Source of the DNA: Bromus sterilis
Taxonomy: Eukaryota > Streptophyta > Magnoliopsida > Poales > Poaceae
NCBI GenBank assembly: GCA_950022295.1
Contig: OX465595.1
Coordinates: 70,206,770 to 70,270,769, forward strand
Reading direction: 5' to 3'
Length of the DNA: 64,000 nucleotides
Below are positions 21,172 through 34,844 of the stretch, in pieces. The notes below the pieces were generated by a model that saw only the letters and a program-made list of their open reading frames with translations, had not been told where the DNA came from and ran no database searches. Each line of letters opens with the position of its first letter. Within the stretch, counting starts at the first letter, position 1. A program made the translations under genes and the position numbers.

Positions 21172-24100
21172 TGTAACATCCCAAAATTTTCTAAATTTTG
21201 GAATGTTAATAAATAAAGTAAATATATAATGATTGTTTGCTTGATGTGTTTGATTTTCTCTGGGATTTGAAAGTTTTTGGAGTTTATTGAATATTAAAAA
21301 AAAAGAGGGAATAAGAGGACTTTCCCTAATGTTCATAATTGGTGTTTTTGGAATTGGTTATTCAAAACAAAACCAACAAAACAAAATGAGAGAAGGTAAT
21401 ATGACTCCTTCAACATATTAAAAGTGTGGAAAATGTTTTAAATCATTATTCGAATTCTTCTGAATATTCAAAACATTTTCCAACTCAAGGAAATTCATTT
21501 GAGAGGATATAAAATGACTTATCCCCTTTTTAATAAAGTTGGAAAATATTTAGGATATTACTTTAAAGTTTTTAAAATTTATTATGAGTAGTATAAATAA
21601 CTCTAAAATTGTTTTAGGGATTTTATAATGCTAAGAGAGTTTTTTTTTCATTAAAATGATTTATTAAATATTTTAAAAGAGTTGAAAAGGAATTCCAATG
21701 GGATATTTTTATTCTACTAAATCATTTATTGGTGTGACATTTTTTAAAATTTATATTTCATTCTTTAGAAATGGTTTGTCAATGCTTTTGACCAAATAAA
21801 AATATGTTTAATAATTTATTGGATTTTATTTGATTTACGAAAAGTACTTTATACTTCAATAAAGTATTTAGAAAAAAAATTATTTTTATTTTCCTTTTTG
21901 GAAAATGTATTCATTAAATAATTTTCTTGGATTATTTGAAGAATTTAGAAATTTATTTCATATTTTTCTGATAAGTATTTATTTTTCTACAATTGTTTGA
22001 AGTTTCGGTTTTTAAAGAAAAAGAAAATGCGTACCGAGCCACCCAATAGCCTTTTCCGCCCACGAGCGCAATTTGAGCCCGAGACGGATTTCAAAAAAAA
22101 TTCGGGCTATATAAGATTTCGAAATTTTTCTTTTTCGTTTTTTCAGAAACCCTAAATCGTCCGCGCCTCGATATCCGTGCCGCCACCGACGAACCTCGAT
22201 TTCCGTTCCGCACCGTCTCGATTTTCCGCGCCGACGGCGAACCTCGTTTTCCGTGCCGACGAACCTCGGTTTCCGTGCCCGGTGAAACTCGATTTCCGCG
22301 CCCGGCGAACCTCAATTTCCGTGCTCGGCGAACCTCGGTTTCCGTGCCATCGCCACATAAGCGGTACGTCAGCAAATTTGTGCTGTAGAGAAAAGGACCT
22401 GTCTGCGACAGAAACTTTTATTTTATTCACGAATAGGCCCTTTTTCACAGTTTGCACCCTATAATCTTTGTAGCCGTATCTTTTAAACCGTGTATCGGAA
22501 TTAGGTGATTCTTTTTAATACACGCTCGTAGTGATTTCTACTTTATCATAGAGTAAACTTTTCACACCTTTGCACACTTTTGAATTTGAACTTATTTCAA
22601 ATTAAAATTCAAATTCCGGAGGCCGTATCTTTTATACCGTTGATCCAAATCGAGTGATTCTTTTTGCGTTGGATCACTCGTTCCATGTACACAAAAATTC
22701 AAATGTTCATTGATCTGTTTAAATTCAATTTCAATTCAATTTTTCACTTTCTATGACCTGCGTTGTAGTATTCCGTTTCATGTGATTCTTTTTGTATATC
22801 AGATCACTTGAGACATGTTATCGGTAAGATTCACACACTTTTCATGTGGGGATGATATTCACCTTGAATTCATAAATGTCCACGATCACAATTCCTTACC
22901 GAGAATCTCTATCTGTTGACTCTCTCGAGTTCACTCCCACCAATCACCTTCGAGCACATCGACACCTTTGCACTTTAAAACCTTTTTGTTTTGTTGCTAA
23001 AACTTTTGTGTCTGTTTGTTGATCTTTTGCTTATCTTGTTCTGATGTGATTTCTTATTTGAGTTCCTTCCGTTGCGATAGATTTGCTCGGAGTGTGACGA
23101 GTAGAGTTGACTGGACCGCAAGAGCGAAGAACTTCACCGAATGGAAAAGGCAAGTTACACTTTGACCATACCTCAACCTATATTTTCTATTATTCATGTA
23201 GCAAATTATCACTCTATGCATGTGTAGGACTATGTATTAGTTATGATTTAAACCTAGTAGGATAGCCATATGTTCTGACCTTGTATTTCATTGTCGCCCT
23301 AGGATCGTGGATGTTATATACTGCTATTTCTTTGTAGACGGGGATTGGTTGAGTTATCATTGAGCTATGTGAGGACTAATGACTTGACTAGCAAACTTAA
23401 ATAGAAATCACTTCTGGGCGGGCAGGGAAGGCATCCTGGGGCTCGTGCCTTGGATAAGGAGATACCAGGGCTAAATGCTTCCCGAATGGTTGTTTTGGTG
23501 GTGAACCGGGTGCGTCATGGCGAGTACCCTCTGAACGCAGTGGGCGCCGTCCAGGCTCAAAAAGATCGGACAAATAGTGTGACTAGTAGCTTCCATGTAC
23601 AACCATTGGATATATGGGCTCTGGCTTAGATGAGTAAGTTGTGGGGAACCTGGCCCTGGTAGCTGGCTGATGTAGATATGATAGGTGTACCGGCTACCAA
23701 AGTGTGGAGGCAACCTCTTCTGAAAGACTATGTCTCAATCTTCGGGTTGAGTCAAGTGGGGAAAGTGTGCAAACCTCTGCAGAGTGTAAAAACTGATCAT
23801 GACTAGCCGTGTCCATGGTTACGGACAACTTTGAGCAACTGGGCATTATTGTTGTTGGATGGTCTTGACAGATATTTCACCTTAATAAGAATTTGAGTGG
23901 GAACTTTTAATAAAGGGATGGTTGGAATTGGTGTAGCCCGATTGAACCATACTTAGGACTAGCAAGATAAACTAAAATTTGATTAGTTGTAGTATGTGAG
24001 GGGAAAATCAGCTTTCTACAAAATAAAACCATAAGCCTTTCCTTTGACTTATCCTTGCATGTAGATGTAGGTTTGTTATATACTTTTTCGTGTGACTTTC

Positions 24101-24448
24101 CGTACAAATCAGATGTACTAACCCGTTGTCGGGCTGTAACCTTCGGTGTTGCAGGATTGTATACGACGAGTAAGTGATGCGATGTAGGGGTTACGATGTC
24201 TATACTCAACTATGTCGGTGGAGTTGATGGACGCCACGAAGCTTATATTGTTTTCCGCTGTATTTTATTGTTAGCTAGCCTTGAGCTATGTAGGTATGCT
24301 ATATTGTAATAATGGGTCTTCGATGTAATATATAAGACATGTGGTTTATTCTTGATATTACATCATGTACTGTGTGTGCTAGCTATTGATCCAGGGACTA
24401 GCACAGAATGCACAGAGACTTGGAGTCTTAGTGAATCGGGTCGTTACA
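21172..24448 (+). repeat. 5' LTR of the gag-only element
   Basis: TGTAACATCCC...GTCGTTACA, 3277 bp. It begins with a near-perfect inverted repeat (AACATCCCAAAATTT-tct-AAATTTTGGAATGTT). A GC-rich stretch at 22155-22360 repeats cgaacctcggtttccgtgcc about seven times. Several ORF-like stretches on both strands are compositional. Confidence 0.92.
22108..22115 (+). promoter_or_regulatory. TATA box in the 5' LTR
   Basis: TATATAAG follows an AT-rich region and precedes the GC-rich repeat. The same box is at 28275-28282 in the 3' LTR. Confidence 0.6.
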
Positions 24449-24450
24449 GA

Positions 24451-24462
24451 TGGTATCAGAGC
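24451..24462 (+). other. Primer binding site (initiator tRNA-Met type)
   Basis: TGGTATCAGAGC, complementary to the 3' end of plant initiator methionine tRNA, two bases after the 5' LTR. Confidence 0.9.
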
Positions 24463-25052
24463 TCATGTTGACTGTAGGTCGTGACCCTAGAAAATGGATA
24501 GGAAAAGCAGGAACAAAAGTATTCTATCACTCCTTGATTACTTACTCACTTCACTAGTATTTCTCATCTAGTATTAATCTTCTAAAACCCCTCATCTTGT
24601 GTTACTGTAAATACCCCTCTGAGTTGCATACTCCTGAAGACAAGACATTTGAGAAGTACATCATCAACCTCGTGGATCAATTGAAGTTATGACCACCAGA
24701 ATGAGAAGATTATCCTATGAGGTTTGATAAGTTTTGACACTAAGGATTTTTAAGCTCAGCTTAGCTGAGAAGGATGAAGCTTAGAATCAGACCACCACCT
24801 TTTAGGTGAAGTTAGATGAACGAATTTCGCGTAGTATGATGAGACCATATGTCTTGCACATATGACCTTACTCTAGGTGTTGTTTGTGTGTTTTGACTTC
24901 TGTGACTGTACTGATTGTTGCTATGTGTTGTTGGTTGCAAGTAGGTGTTTTTGCCGCTTTATTGTTTGAGTGCATATGTTTGGTGTATTCTTTAGTGGTT
25001 GTCTTGTCGGTGTTATAGTTTTTCCCTAACCCTTGTCGTATGGGTTTAATAG

Positions 25053-25787
25053 ATGGAGTATGCAGTAGGACTCGCCTTTTCTGGGGCGATGTCGAGATTG
25101 AAGGTGGAGCAATGGATTCGTAGTATGGAGGAGCACATGAAGGTAAACAAGGTAGGAAGTGATGACATGGTCCACTATGCTGTCAAGCACCTGATATAAG
25201 AGGCTGCTACCTGGTGGACAATGCATCAGGCAATTGATGAATCAAGAAGGAAGATTACTTGGAAGGAGTTCACAAGGATTTTGTTGGGGTCCTGCCTTGT
25301 CACCCCGAGGCAAAGGACGGTAAACCTTAAGAGGCCTCGTGCCTGCAAAATTTGCAGGGAAGTAGGACACTCCTATGAAGGACACCAAGATGGATGTCCC
25401 TATTGTGAGGAAATTCACTTGGGTGAAGAATGTCCCACTGCTCAAGTCACATTTCTTGTGTGTTAAGGAACTGATCATTATCCCGTTCAGTGTCACCTTT
25501 ACACCATGACACAACAAGTGATTCAACAACAAAAGGAATGGATGAAAAAGTTTATCCAGGAGTTCAAGGAAGCACCTGTGAAGAAGGAAAGGAAAAATCT
25601 TAGCGAAATTCAGTGTTATCGGTGCAGGAATATGGGACATTACGCCAACATGTGTGCAGAATTAAAGGAAACACCTGTGAGGAAGAAGAAACAAAAGGAC
25701 CTTAGCCAAAATGAGTGCTATCGGTGCAGGAACATGGGACACTACAACAATATGTGTCCAGAATTGAAGAGAAAGAAGAAGATGTGA
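25053..25787 (+). pseudogene. gag remnant with zinc knuckles
   Basis: The frame starts at ATG 25053 (MEYAVGLAFSGAMSRLKVEQ) and runs to 25787 with in-frame stops at 25198-25200 and 25464-25466. It keeps a short capsid-like piece (EAATWWTMHQ) and a Cys/His segment CKICREVGHSYEGHQDGC. Two nearly identical CX2CX4HX4C knuckles follow (CYRCRNMGHYANMC and CYRCRNMGHYNNMC), duplicated within a lysine-rich tail. The protein would package element RNA; this copy cannot make it whole. Confidence 0.75.
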
Positions 25788-27345
25788 ACATGGGAGCAAA
25801 GACGTCGGCATATTGAAGCTTATGCTTTGCAATTGGAGAATAGAATATTCGTAGGTGTGCACTAAGTGTACGTTGTTACCTTTTTTGGTTGTTAGCTGGA
25901 GTTGTGGATCGATGCATGTTTTACTGTGGTTGAACTAGATGTTTTATGTCATGTTTGTTTTGTTAAGTTTTGTCTTGTGCCCTGTGGCCCTGATATGTAT
26001 TTGATTGATGTCGTGTGTTGCCCTTTGTGCTTCTTCTATGCGAGTAGGATAAGTTTACGTTTCATTCGACCCCTCATCTATTTAGGATGCTTCAAGACTG
26101 AAGAAGACACAACAACAACAAGAATAAGTTGGCAAGTGACTCGACGATACGAAGATTTCTTCGACAATGCAAAAACTGAGGCTACCGTCATTGAAGACCT
26201 GAAGACTTGAAGACCTGGAAGATTCAAGTTTCTATCGTTAGATTGTTATGTGAGGTGTCATTTCTTGTTTTTACCGGCAGCTACACATCAAAACCTATTT
26301 ATAAAACTAGTGTGATGTTTGTATGGGTATCTCTCGCTATCTCTCTCTCTCTACCTCGCTATCTACATTCTATTCCCTCTTATCCTGAAGGAGCTACTAC
26401 AATGGCTACTAATGCCAAGACGAGGATGAAGATGGATACAATTTAATGCTGAGTTCAAAGTTAATCGCCTGTGCAAGGATCCTACAAAAAAAAGCACAAT
26501 CTTGCTGAAGGAAGAACCTTGGAGGGAGTTGTAGCTCACTACTTCACGTTTTATAGCAGGCTACGTAAACCTGAGTGTAGTGAAGAAACGATAGATGTTT
26601 GTTTGGCTTGCAGAACCATGGATTTATCTGAACCCAGTTCATGATTAGGAGGAATTTCTGCAATGCTTGTGAGGATGACCGAGTGTTAGATTGCGAGATT
26701 CTCTAAACCATATACAAGGTAATGATTTGGGTGCGAAATGGATTGGCCCCCATGACGACTACTCTTATTATTCGCGCTTGCTATGCGGGATAGTAAATCT
26801 TGAGTGACTTACCAATAGCTGAGAGACGACGATGTTAAGCCTTAACCATAGAATGGTACGATGTGTGACCCCTGTAGAAGATTACCATGTGTGTTATACG
26901 GTGAGTATGGACCAAGACCATTTGCTGCAGGTATCCCATAGAAGTATTCTTGATGACCACCAAGAGAAATCGATAGTTTTTTAGTAGTGGCGTCTGACCT
27001 GTCAGCCATGAAGTCTCAGTACTTGGAAAACCATTCTCTTGCTGAGGAATTTGTGAAACCTCGAAGACCGAAGGTGAAATCTTTACGAAGAATGTCATCG
27101 ATGGATTAAGATACTGGAAGCCCACACTGGTGATGAAGAATTCAATGCCCCAACGGAGTATGAAGATTATGTGTGAGGAGCTCGCTGAGGGAGCAAGCTA
27201 TTGAAGACCATGTCGCTTTCCTTTAAGGGTGGTAGTACCCTAGACCTTCAGAGGATCAAAGGATTGTCGTGAAGACCCGAACCCTAACCTTTCTTTCTAG
27301 CCTTCTCGAATCTCGAGGACGAGATTCCTTTTAACGGTGGTAGTG
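25788..27345 (+). other. Internal non-coding part of the gag-only element, ending in a polypurine-like tract
   Basis: No protease, RT, RNase H or integrase motif is seen. There is a simple tctctctc tract near 26340. The last bases before the 3' LTR (ctcgaggacgagattccttt, then taacggtggtagtg) match the position of a polypurine tract. Confidence 0.6.
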
Positions 27346-30300
27346 TGTAACATCCCAAAATTTTCTAAATTTTGGAATGTTAATAAATAAATTAAATAGA
27401 TAATGATTGTTTGCTTGATGTGTTTGATTTTCTCTAGGATTTAAAACTTTTTGGAGTTTATTGAATATTAAAAAAAAGAGGGAATAAGAGGACTTTCCCT
27501 AATATTCATAATTGGTGTTTTTGGAATTGGTTATCTAAAACAAAACCAACAAAACAAAATGAGAGAAGGCAATATGACTCCTTCAACATATTAAAAGTGT
27601 GGAAAATGTTTTAAATCATTATTGGAATTCTTCTGAATAATCAAAACATTTTCCAACTCAAGGAAATTCATTTGAGAGGATATAAAATGACTTATCCCCT
27701 TTTTAGTAAAGTTGGAAAATATTTAGAGTATTACTTTAAAGTTTTTAAATTTTATTATGAGTAGTATAAATAACTCTAAAATTGTTTTAGGGATTTTATA
27801 ATGCTAAGAGAGTTTTTATTTCATTAAAATGATGTATTAAATATTTTAAAAGAGTTGAAAAGGTATTCCAATGGGATAATTTTATTTTACCAAATCATTT
27901 ATTGGTGTGACATTTTTTAAAATTTATATTTCATTCTTTAGAAATGGTTTGTCAATGCTTTTGACCAAATTAAAATATTTTTAATAATTTATTGGATTTA
28001 TGAAAAGTATTTTATACTTCAATAAAGTATTTAGAAAATGTTTTTATTTTTATTTTCCTTTTTGCAAAATGTATTCATTAAATAATTTTCTTGGGATTAT
28101 CTGAAGAATTTAGAAATTTATTTCATATTTTTCTGATGAGTATTTATTTTTCTATAATTGTTTGAAGTTTCGGTTTTTACAGAAAAAGAAAATGCGTATC
28201 GAGCCGGCCCAATAGCCTTTTCCGGCCACGAGCGCAATTTGATCCCGAGACGGATTTCAAAAAAAAATTCAGGCTATATAAGATTTCGAAATTTTTCTTT
28301 TTCGTTTTCTTTTCAGAAACCCTAAATCGTCCGCGCCTCAATTTCCACGCCGCGCCGTCTCGATTTTCCGCGGTGCCGCCGGCGAACCACGGTTCCCGCG
28401 CCCGGTGAACCTCGATTTCTGTGCCCAGCGAACCTCGATTTCCGTGCCATCGCCGCATCAGCGGTACGTCAGCAATTTTGTCCTTAAGAGAAAAGGACCT
28501 GTCTGCGACAGAAACTTTTATTTTATTCACGAATAGGCCCCTTTTCACAGTTTGCACCCTATAATCTTCGTAGCCGTATCTTTTAAACCGTGTATCGGAA
28601 TTAGGTGATTCTTTTTCCTACACGCTCGTAGTGATCTGTACTTTATCATAGAGTAAACTTTTTACACCTTTGTACACTTTTGAATTTGAATTTATTTCAA
28701 ATTAAAATTCAAATTTCGGAGGCCGTATATTTTATACCGTTGATCCAAATCGAGTGATTCTTTTTGCGTTGGATCACTCGTTCCATGTACTTTCTGTTCA
28801 TAGAATGTGTACACAAAAATTCAAATGTTTATTGATCTGTTTAAATTCAATTTCAATTCAATTTTGCACTTGTTATGACCTGCGTTGTAGTATTCCGTTT
28901 CACGTGATTCTTTTTGCATATCGGATCACTTGAGACATGTTATCGGTAAGATTCACACACTTTTCATGTGGGGATGACATTCACCTTGAGTTCATAAATG
29001 TCCATGATCACAATTCCTTACCGATGAATCTCTATCTGTTGACTCTCTCGAGTTCACTCCCACCAATCACCTTCGAGCACATCGACACCTTTGCACTTTA
29101 AAACCTTTTTGTTTTTTTGCTAAAACTTCTGTGTCTGTTTGTTGATCTTTTGCTTGTCTTGTTGTGAGGTGATTGCTTATTTGAGTTCCTTCCGTTGCGA
29201 TAGATTTGCTCGGAGTGTGACGAGTAGAGTTGACTGGACCGCGAGAGCGAAGAACTTCACCGAATGGAAAAGGCAAGTACACTTTGACCATACCTCAACC
29301 TATATTTTCTATTATGCATGTAGCAAATTATCACTCTATGCATGTGTAGGACTATATATTAGTTATGATTTAAACCTAGTTGGATAGCCATATGTTCTGA
29401 CCTTGTATTTCATTGTCGCCCTAGGATCGTGCTTGTTATATACTGCTATTGCTTTGTAGACGAGGATTGGTTGAGTTATCATTGAGTTATGTGAGGATTA
29501 ATGACTTGACTAGTAAACTCAAATAGAAATCACTTCTGGGCGGGCAGGGAAGGCATCCTGGGGCTCGTGACTTGGATAAGGAGAGACCAGGGCTAAATGC
29601 TTCCCGAATGGTTGTTTTAGTGGTGAACCGGGTGCGTCATGGCGAGTACCCTCTGAACGCAGTGGGCGCCGGCTAGGCTCAAAAAGATCGGACAAAAATT
29701 GTGACTAGTAGCTTCCATGTACAACCATTGGCTATATGGGCTCCGGCTTAGATGAGTAAATTGTGGGGAACCTAGCCCTGGTAGCTAGCTGATGTAGATA
29801 TGATAGGTGTACCGGCTACCAAAGGGTGGAGGCAACCTGTTCTGAAAGACTATGTCTCAATCTTCAGGTTGAGTCCAGTGGGGAAAGTGTGCAAACCTCT
29901 GTAGAGTGTAAAAACTGATCATGATTAGCCGTGTCCATGGTTACGGACAACTTTGAGCAACTGGGCATTCTTGTTGTTGGATGGTCTTGACAAATATTTC
30001 ACCTTAATAAGAATTTGAGAGGGAACTTTTAATAAAGGGGTGGTTGGAATTGGTGTAGCCCGATTCAACCATACTTAGGACTAGCAAGATAAATTAAAAT
30101 TTGATTAGTTTTAGTATGTGAGGGGAAAATCAGTTTTCTGCAAAATAAAACCATAAGCCTTTCCTTTGACTTATCCTTGCATGTAGATGTAGGTTTGTTA
30201 TATACTTTTTCGTGTGACTTGCCGTACAAATCAGATGTACTGACCCGTTGTCGGGCTGTAACCTTCGGTGTTGCAGGATTGTATACGACGAGTAAGTGAT

Positions 30301-30570
30301 GCGATGTAGGGGTTACGATTTCTATACTCAACTATGCCGGTGGAGTTGATGGACGCCACGAAGCTTATATTTTTTTCCGCTGTATTTTATTGTTAGCTAG
30401 CCTTGAGCTATGTAGGTATGCTATATTGTAATATTGGGTCTTCGATGTAATATATATGACATGTGGTTTATTCTTGATATTACATCGTGTACTGTGTGTG
30501 CTAGCTATTGATCCAGGGACTAGCACAGAATGCACAGAGACTTGGATTCTTAGTGAATCGGGTCGTTACA
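27346..30570 (+). repeat. 3' LTR of the gag-only element
   Basis: Same start and end as the 5' LTR; 3225 bp. By eye it differs at a few positions per hundred plus several indels, such as a shorter GC-rich repeat at 28330-28460 and an 18-bp difference near 28795 (tttctgttcatagaatgt). Confidence 0.92.
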
Positions 30571-31644
30571 GTTCTCCTCCCCCACTTTGACATATCTCTG
30601 TGTGCATATTTTCTTCCAGTACATATGCTGCCAATGCAAGATTTTCTCCAGGTGCAACTTGACAATTCTCCTAAAATTGGATTCAGGTACAGTCAGGTTC
30701 CTGAACTCTTCTAAACAGTCAAGTAAGAAAATGACCCTGTTGCACTTGGAGATAAGCACTTTGAAGTTTGAAAAGTTTTTCTGCCAGTGTTTGAGGGCCC
30801 TTCTAAATCTCTTGAACTTGTCCACAATTCTAGCCACGGGATGAGCTTTAGAGGACAAAGCATCCCAAGAAGATTTTACACACTCCAGAAAACCAGGCAT
30901 CTCCACCCAAAAGTTTTAAAATCTAAATATGTTAACTTTTGGGATGGAGGTGTTAATTGTTACCACACTAGGAACATGGTCTAAGGCAGTCTTAGCCAAA
31001 GGCATCACCTGAGTTGAAGGGTAAGATAAAATCCAATTAGAAGAGGTGAAGAACCAATCCAGCTGCTCCAATAATGGATTCTACTGCATGTTAGACCATG
31101 TAAATCTTCTGCCTTTCAGAGGAAGCTCAAGCAGACCAAGATGACCAATTATCTCATTGAAGATGAACATGTCATTGACATCTCCACCAGGCAAATTCCT
31201 ATTATCTAAAGACCTGATGAAATTAAAATCTCCAAGTAAAAGCCAATTGGCATCAAAGGGGATAGATAGGTGGTAGAGCCAATCCACAAAAATGTCTCTC
31301 CACTGCTGCTCACAAGGGCCATAGACATTCACCAAAGTCCAAGATTCTGCATTATGAGAGGAAGTGAAATGAATCATCATCCCAAAAGCTTTGGTGTCAA
31401 CCAACTGCCCATCAAAGATAGCTGAATTCCAAATGGTCAGAATTCCCCCAGAGGCTCCTCTCGAAGGAACCACAGCAAATTGATCAAATCTCCTGGGGCA
31501 AAAAGATTTAATAAAGTTGTGGTCGACAGTCTCACATTTGGTTTCCTGAAGGCAGATAACTGCACACTGACTATGCTCAATTTTCTCCCGCACTGCACTT
31601 TGTCGAGCTGTTGAATTTAGGCCACGAACATTCCAACAAAGCAC
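30571..31644 (-). pseudogene. LINE ORF2, endonuclease and linker part
   Basis: Begins MLCWNVRGLNSTARQSAVRE and CLQETKCE, the start of an APE-type endonuclease that nicks target DNA. It continues through VNVYGPCEQQWRD and WLLLGDFNFIRSLDNRN to GRRFTWSNMQ. Stops at 31083-31081 (TAG) and near 30920 (TAA, RF*NFWVEM) interrupt it. The linker then runs to KVGEEN at the insertion point. Confidence 0.82.
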
Positions 31645-31829
31645 TTTCCAATCTCTAGTAGTTGTATAATTCGTGGGAAATAGAAGGAAAGGAAAGCAGG
31701 ATAACTATAAACATTACAATTATCAACCAGTAGCAGGAATAGCACCACGGGCCAAAATAAAGCTTCCCAGAAACAGTATCACAAGTGGCCAATTTAAAGG
31801 CTTGCCAAACCCAGAAAACAAAATGGGAG

Positions 31830-34800
31830 CTAAACATCATCATCATCCTCCCGAGATGCCGATGATGGAGCTGTCATAAGCTTCTCCTTTGTCAGTAGAG
31901 CTGGGTCGATCTGCAGGTCCGCGCCAATGGTCTGAATGACCATGATAGGAGTGGGTGGCACCACCTGTTCCTCCTGCTGAGCTGGGCCTTGGGCTTGTCC
32001 CTCAGCCTCTTCCTTCGACACCAAGTGTATGGGCTTGGCCTTGGGATTCTTTCGTTTTGGGGCCACAGGGAGTTCTGCCAAATATCCCGCCTTAAAGCCC
32101 TCCCGCTTGATTGCGCTTCTCGTGCAGCGCCTGACAGAAGTGTCAACAATGGGGGTTGCCCTCTTCCTGCGTCTTGGTGCTGTCACCTTTGTCAGTGGGG
32201 GGCTGGAGAAGGTGAGCTCCTTCGGGAGCTCCACTGCAGGCATTGGAGGTGCAAAGGTATGTGGCCCTGCATCATCAGCAATAAAAGTAATAGAAAGCTC
32301 CATGGAACTCTCATCAAAAGCCATGCTCCAAGATCTCTTGGAAAAAATTAGAGGGAGAGCCGGGCACACATTCAGGCTTCTGGGGACCTGAAGAGAGCAA
32401 AGTTCAGGCATCACCCTGGAGAAAGCCCTGCTCCACTACATCTCAGGGGACAATTCAGGCCCAGCAACAATGTTGACCATCCCCACAAACACCTGTTGTG
32501 GGGGAATAGGGGGTGGGACATAGGGAACCAAGGCAAAAATGGGCTCCTCCTCAGCTGGCTGCTGTAGCAAATGATCCTCATCATCTGGAATGTTGACAAC
32601 TTCCAAAACCAGTTGCTCCACCGATTCAGAGAGGTCAGGATGGTCCAGCACCATGGATTGCTGGTCTTGATCAGGGGCGTCTTGTTGGTCCTGTTTCTCC
32701 GACTGTTGGTCTGCAACATCACCCGGACTGCATTTCCCCAACCCGGAGGGTCATTGGGGGCTGGAACATTGTCAGGTGTTGGTGCAGGGACGTCGTTCCA
32801 GCCAATAGCCGGATATTGGGGAAGCACCCATGGGATGTTATCTGGAACAAGCTCCCCAGGTAGAGGATGCGGGTTGCCATTGAGCGGCATGGGATCCTCA
32901 TCCTGCGGCATTTGATTTGCCCAGTCTGCTCCCGAAATGTAGCAGGCAGTCGTCCAATTAACCATGTTTCCTCCCCACTCAGCGTAATCACCGAAGACCA
33001 CATCCCTTGGAACAAGCTCAGTGGAAGGGAAAGACGCATGCACAATCGAGCGCACCAAATATGGATCTTCAGAGTTCCAAGAATGAAATTTACCAAAAGT
33101 ATTGATGGCCTCTGACAGATTCTTGGTGTTGCGGTAGTCAAGAGGTACTCCAACCAGCATGAGCCAACCCGTATGGAAATCATCCGCACCACGGAAGCCT
33201 TCACCTTGGTCGTGGTTGTAGAAATGCACGAATCTATCACCGCCAAGATCGAAGGAGGATGCTGTGTGAGAGTGTATGCAACAGCCGCATCCCGAACTTG
33301 GAAAAGCCCCACTACCAGAAACCATGGCTGCACCGAGAGCACCATGACGCCGTGGGCCTGGAGGAAATCTGCCACGTCCTCACGGGCTGGCCCCAAAGCT
33401 TCAGGAGGTGGTGGTGGAATGATCTCTGCCACCATGAAGTCCTCGTGGCACCGCTCTGGCCTCGCACCCGCTGTGACAAAGGTGCGCGGCAGGCGATTGG
33501 CCCCACCATCCACGATTAGGTGGCCAACGGGGAGATAGCGATGGGGGTCGAGCTCATAAACCGCCATGGATGCCGAGCTTGGGATGCAGCAAGAGCAAGG
33601 TGGAGCGGCGAGATCGATTGGAGGCGGTGAAGCGCAAGCGACAGGTGGGGTTTTCTCCTCAGAGATGCTTGGGCAGGGGAGGGAGGTGGCGCGAGTCCCA
33701 ATATTAGAGGAAGATTCTGGTGTGTACTCAATGGGATGTTGCATGTGAATCGGCCTACAGACGCGTCCCTCTCTACGTGCAATCGCATCGCATTCCCGTC
33801 TACAGTGGCCCACGCGGTTGCATGCCATACAGAGCCATTTTGATGGGAAAGACGATGAAAAGTGGCCCTGAATTTTGCAGATAGAGCAGGTCATGATCCG
33901 GGCCACCATGTCATCCACCATAGCTTCGAACGCATTCGTAGTAGCCACGCCCTGCGTTGTAGAGGAGGAAACCTGCACCGAATCTTTTTGTTTCTCCTGT
34001 AGGGAAACTCCAGATATGGATATGTGTTGTTTGCCCACGAGAGGCGAGGCACAATGGTTTAAAGATGGCAGGAGTGTCCGTTGCACCTTATCAGGTAAAG
34101 AATCCTTATCACATGCGGAAGATCCGGGTTTGTCCATGGAAAGCGGAACTATTCCAAATTGAATCACCGGCTTTGCCACCGTCCGGTGAACAACCAGTGG
34201 CGGCGACGGCGGAGGACATTCGTCCGAGAGCAGATCATAACCAGCTTCAACCAAATCTTTACGAGCTTCTGGATGAACACGAAATTATAGCTCTTGAAGG
34301 CCTCATAGTCAATTATAGTAGCAAAACGTAGGGTTTTGGACTTAGATGGCCCAACTTTCATCGCCGACTTTTTTGGATCCGCACGTAATGCATTCATCCT
34401 CACCTGCGCACGTTTCTTGGATGGACTAACCAGTGTCCATTCCTCCTTGCATTGTTTCTGCCAGAGCTTGAACTCATAGATCCATTGAGGCCCTCCATAA
34501 TTCCAAAGATAAAAATAACAAATAAACTTTGGAGAGACAAACTTCCTGCGCTTGGTAAGCAGAACACCAACATGTTTGTTAGCAACCGTGAAAGTGAAAA
34601 CACGATCACGTAGAGAAGAAACCTTGAGTGCATCACATCGACCGCCCGTGATGGACTCGAGAGCAGCCGCCGCGGAATCTTCATCCAGCTTGAAAGATGT
34701 GCGACCAAAGGCCACAACCTTGGTGAAATGGCCCGAATGCACGGTGGGATGCACCGTAGAGAAAAAACTGCGTCGAACCTCCTCAGAGAACTCCTTCCCA

Positions 34801-34844
34801 GGAGCCATATTGAAACCCATTTGGAGGGCTGCATAGACCGCCAT
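31830..34844 (-). pseudogene. LINE ORF1 (gag-like, zinc knuckle), frameshifted
   Basis: The frame changes at least three times: 34844 to about 34200, 34254 to about 33300, 33325 to about 32740, then 32741 to 31830 with an in-frame TAG at 32438-32436. The first part (FGRTSFKLDEDSAAAALESI) resembles the DUF4283-type start of plant LINE ORF1. The middle has a knuckle CMACNRVGHCRREC preceded by a degenerate one (CSICKIQGHF). The tail is proline- and acid-rich. It would be the RNA-binding partner of ORF2. Confidence 0.7.

Larger units (their letters stand above)
21172..30570 (+). mobile_element. Complete non-autonomous LTR retrotransposon, gag only, target duplication GTTCT
   Basis: 5' LTR 21172-24448, 3' LTR 27346-30570, internal 24449-27345. 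GTTCT flanks it at 21167-21171 and 30571-30575. The LTRs (about 3.2 kb each) are longer than the 2.9-kb internal part. Only a degraded gag with zinc knuckles is recognisable; no protease, RT or integrase is seen. It interrupts LINE ORF2, and removing it restores KVGEENSKCFQAM in frame. It is probably Gypsy, moved by enzymes of a relative. Confidence 0.9.

Noticed and set aside
24451..24462. tRNA-like TGGTATCAGAGC (also at 50454)
   Set aside because: These are retrotransposon primer sites; no tRNA gene body surrounds them.
31989..34836. Plus-strand frames across LINE ORF1
   Set aside because: They are shadows of the degraded minus-strand ORF1.
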